The translations under genes were made by a program, and so were the position numbers. The notes under the pieces are model-generated. The model was not told where the DNA came from, searched no databases, and saw only the letters and a program-made list of their open reading frames with translations. From Flavobacterium sp. (GTDB lineage Bacteria > Bacteroidota > Bacteroidia > Flavobacteriales > Flavobacteriaceae): DNA of 64,000 bases. Shown here piece by piece: positions 62,111-64,000 of this stretch (position 1 is its first letter; each line of letters begins with the position of its first letter). The stretch spans positions 1 through 64,000 of the forward strand of contig NZ_PNJW01000007.1 in the NCBI RefSeq assembly GCF_013822155.1. Reading direction: 5' to 3'.

Positions 62111-62141
62111 GATAATTGATAATTGAAAATTGATAATTGAG
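62111..62141 (+). repeat. Short AT-rich tandem repeat (gataattgataattg type)
   Basis: GATAATTGATAATTGAAAAT then TGATAATTGAGG: units of GATAATT(G) repeated with small variations, in the gap after pglE. Such strings are frequent between Flavobacterium genes. Confidence 0.7.
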
Positions 62142-62184
62142 GAATGAGATTATTTTTTTAAATTCTTTATTTCTGTATGATTAA

Positions 62185-62223
62185 ATTAAGATTTGATTAA
62201 AAATTAAGATTTTATTAAGATTT
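62185..62223 (+). repeat. Three copies of ATTAAGATTT upstream of the PglF-like gene
   Basis: ATTAAGATTT occurs at 62185, 62203 and 62214 in the 189-base gap before the pglF-like gene, spaced 18 and 11 bp. AT-rich, so weak evidence for a binding site. Confidence 0.4.
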
Positions 62224-62249
62224 TAAAAAAAATACTTATTTTTACATGT

Positions 62250-62257
62250 TACTTTTG
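62250..62257 (+). promoter_or_regulatory. Probable -7 element of the PglF-like gene
   Basis: TACTTTTG, a perfect TAnnTTTG, ends 16 bases before the TTG start at 62274. It suggests the pglF-like gene has its own promoter apart from pglCDE. No TTG at -33. Confidence 0.38.
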
Positions 62258-62273
62258 TTTATAAAAAAGAATT

Positions 62274-64000
62274 TTGAAAAAAAAGACTACCATACTTGAA
62301 GATGTTTTAAATTATTTCGCTCAATTGCGATTGCGTTTTAATTTTAAAAATTTAGGGTATTTGCCTAGGTGGGTAGTATTATTACTCGACTCTTCTATTG
62401 TTCTTTTTTCAGGTATTATTACGTTTATACTCCTTAGTGGTATTAAATTTCATTATATTGAAGAAGAGAATATTTTTATTGCTATACCCCTATATTTAGG
62501 TGTCAATATTTTCTATTTTTGGATATTCAGAACCTATTCCGGTATCATTCGCCATTCTTCTTATATCGATGCCTTAAAATTGTTTTTTTCCCAATTTGCT
62601 ACTCTAGGTACTTTTGTGATTATCAATTTTATCTTTGTGTTGAACGGTTGGGATAAAATCTATTTGAATACCGGTATTTTTATACATGCTGTTTTGTCTT
62701 TTAGTTTTTTGTTTTTTTATCGCGTTGTAGTTAAACAGGTTTTTGAAAAATATTTTACTATTACTGCAGAGGAACCTAAAACGACCGCCTTAATTTATGG
62801 AACGGATGCCAATGCCATTGCTGTTGCCAATGCTTTAAAATCAGAAGTTCCCAAACGATTTAAATTAATTGGTTTTATCGATAAGAAGAATCAAAATAAT
62901 ACGAAACGAATATTAGACTTACCTATTCTTCAGTTTAAAAGGCGAGTACCTGTTTTGATGCGGCTTAATAAAGCCGATGCTTTAATTATAGCTGACAAAA
63001 GTTTAACCAAGGAAGAACGTTCACAATTGGTAGATGAATGTATCGATTTTAATTATAAAGTATTTACTATTCCCTTAGTAACCGACTGGGAAAATGAAAA
63101 AGAAATTTCTAAGAACATTAAGAATTTTGAAATTCAAGATTTATTAGAGCGAAAGCCCATTGTTTTGGATACCCGTATTATTTCGTCTCAACTACGTGGG
63201 AAAACAGTTATGATAACCGGAGCTGCCGGTTCTATTGGTAGTGAAATTGTTCGTCAGGTATTAGGTTTTGAACCCAAATCCATTATTCTATTAGATCAAG
63301 CTGAGACCCCTTTGCATAGTTTGACCCTTGAAATTGATGCAATGAATTATAACTATCCCATTAAAAGTTTAGTAGGGGATATTCGAAATTATGAATTTTT
63401 AGAAAATAAATTCAAATTATACAAACCCCAAGTCGTTTATCATGCGGCAGCCTATAAGCATGTTCCCTTGATGGAAGAAAATCCTGCACAAGCGGTTTAT
63501 ACGAATGTTATGGGGACTAAAAACGTAGCTGAGTTATCTTGCAAATATAAAGTTGAGCGGTTTGTTATGATTTCTACCGACAAGGCCGTTAATCCGAGTA
63601 GTGTCATGGGAGCCAGCAAACGAATTGCAGAGATGTATGTTCAATCCTTACATTTTAAACAAAACAGAGTAAAGGCTGAAAGCCATACTAAATTTATTAC
63701 CACCCGTTTTGGGAACGTATTGGGTTCCAACGGATCTGTTGTGCCCCTTTTTACAAAACAAATTCAGGAAGGCGGGCCTATTACGATTACTCATCCGGAA
63801 ATCATTCGTTATTTCATGACTATACCCGAGGCTTGTCAGTTGGTTTTAGAAGCCGGAGCTATGGGTAAAGGAGGGGAGATTTTCATTTTTGATATGGGCG
63901 ATCCTGTTAAAATTATAGATTTAGCTAAAAAAATGATTCGATTAGCCGGTTATACGCCAGATAAAGAGATTAAAATTAAGATTGTTGGTTTGCGACCCGG
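62274..64000 (+). CDS. pglF: Membrane-bound UDP-GlcNAc 4,6-dehydratase (PglF/CapD-like), 3' end outside window
   Basis: Open reading frame of at least 575 codons running off the window, hence absent from the track. The TTG at 62274 gives MKKKTTILEDVLNYFAQLRL; no in-frame ATG occurs nearby. An N-terminal membrane region of about four helices (LPRWVVLLLDSSIVLFSGII and on) leads to a first Rossmann segment (TTALIYGTDANAIAVANALK) and the catalytic SDR domain with MITGAAGSIGSEIVRQVLGF, HAAAYKHVPLMEENPAQAVY, MISTDKAVNPSSVMGASKRI (the substituted catalytic motif of FlaA1/PglF, with Met instead of Tyr) and TTRFGNVLGSNGSVVPLF. It makes UDP-4-keto-6-deoxy-GlcNAc for PglE. About 60-80 C-terminal residues are missing. 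Confidence 0.93.
   Translation, partial: MKKKTTILEDVLNYFAQLRLRFNFKNLGYLPRWVVLLLDSSIVLFSGIITFILLSGIKFHYIEEENIFIAIPLYLGVNIFYFWIFRTYSGIIRHSSYIDALKLFFSQFATLGTFVIINFIFVLNGWDKIYLNTGIFIHAVLSFSFLFFYRVVVKQVFEKYFTITAEEPKTTALIYGTDANAIAVANALKSEVPKRFKLIGFIDKKNQNNTKRILDLPILQFKRRVPVLMRLNKADALIIADKSLTKEERSQLVDECIDFNYKVFTIPLVTDWENEKEISKNIKNFEIQDLLERKPIVLDTRIISSQLRGKTVMITGAAGSIGSEIVRQVLGFEPKSIILLDQAETPLHSLTLEIDAMNYNYPIKSLVGDIRNYEFLENKFKLYKPQVVYHAAAYKHVPLMEENPAQAVYTNVMGTKNVAELSCKYKVERFVMISTDKAVNPSSVMGASKRIAEMYVQSLHFKQNRVKAESHTKFITTRFGNVLGSNGSVVPLFTKQIQEGGPITITHPEIIRYFMTIPEACQLVLEAGAMGKGGEIFIFDMGDPVKIIDLAKKMIRLAGYTPDKEIKIKIVGLRP

Overview
The window looks like a chromosomal segment of a Flavobacteriaceae bacterium, most likely Flavobacterium. 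The signs are low GC, A-rich ribosome-binding regions with almost no Shine-Dalgarno sequence, Bacteroidetes-type promoters (TTG about 19 bp ahead of TAnnTTTG), secreted proteins with type IX secretion (T9SS) type A sorting tails, and the order rplQ-carA-eno. I see no rRNA, tRNA, IS element, prophage or CRISPR array.

Layout. (1) 1-10.2 kb: the end of the S10 operon, then the spc and alpha operons (rpsC' to rplQ, with secY, infA, the short rpmJ missed by the ORF track, and rpoA). A structured spacer lies before rpsD. (2) 10.2-31.3 kb: housekeeping and accessory genes. These are a small secreted unknown, carA, eno, a T9SS-exported PNGase F-like protein, a LytS/LytTR-type two-component pair separated by a heptamer tandem repeat, two tandem leucine-rich-repeat T9SS proteins, gltA, two guanidine-modifying-superfamily enzymes (the second CtlX-like), an SDR-DUF2867 protein, MarC, a small conserved-looking protein with a questionable 5' end, a CoA-binding protein and a sodium:solute symporter. 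Strong intrinsic terminators separate most units. (3) 31.4-57.5 kb: recR, then a long one-strand polysaccharide cluster starting from a good promoter before wza. It holds export (Wza, Wzc), nucleotide-sugar enzymes (WbpP-, Ugd-, WbpO-, RmlB- and CapI-like), a Wzx flippase, a PQQ-propeller protein, a pyruvyltransferase-like protein, five GT4 glycosyltransferases, two GNAT proteins, an AsnB-type amidotransferase, two Wzy-like membrane proteins and a NodB-type deacetylase. (4) 57.5-59.5 kb: an islet with a reverse-strand unknown gene, a HigB/HigA toxin-antitoxin pair and two near-identical 39-bp repeats. (5) 59.5-64 kb: a PglC-PglD-PglE-PglF-type module for UDP-N,N'-diacetylbacillosamine synthesis and loading on undecaprenyl phosphate. 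The last gene runs off the window.

How it fits together: regions 3 and 5 read as one Wzx/Wzy-dependent surface polysaccharide (capsule or O-antigen) locus. PglF/E/D would make the first sugar and PglC would attach it to the lipid. The GT4 enzymes would add uronic and other sugars made by the dehydrogenases and epimerases, with possible acyl, amide, pyruvyl and deacetyl modifications. Wzx would flip the unit, a Wzy-like protein would polymerise it, and Wzc/Wza would control length and export. The most notable points are the duplicated GT4-GNAT module around asnB, the two Wzy-like paralogues around a deacetylase, the rpsD leader structure, the PNGase F-like secreted enzyme, and the islet interrupting the polysaccharide locus. 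All functions are inferred from sequence features recognised by eye; no searches were run.
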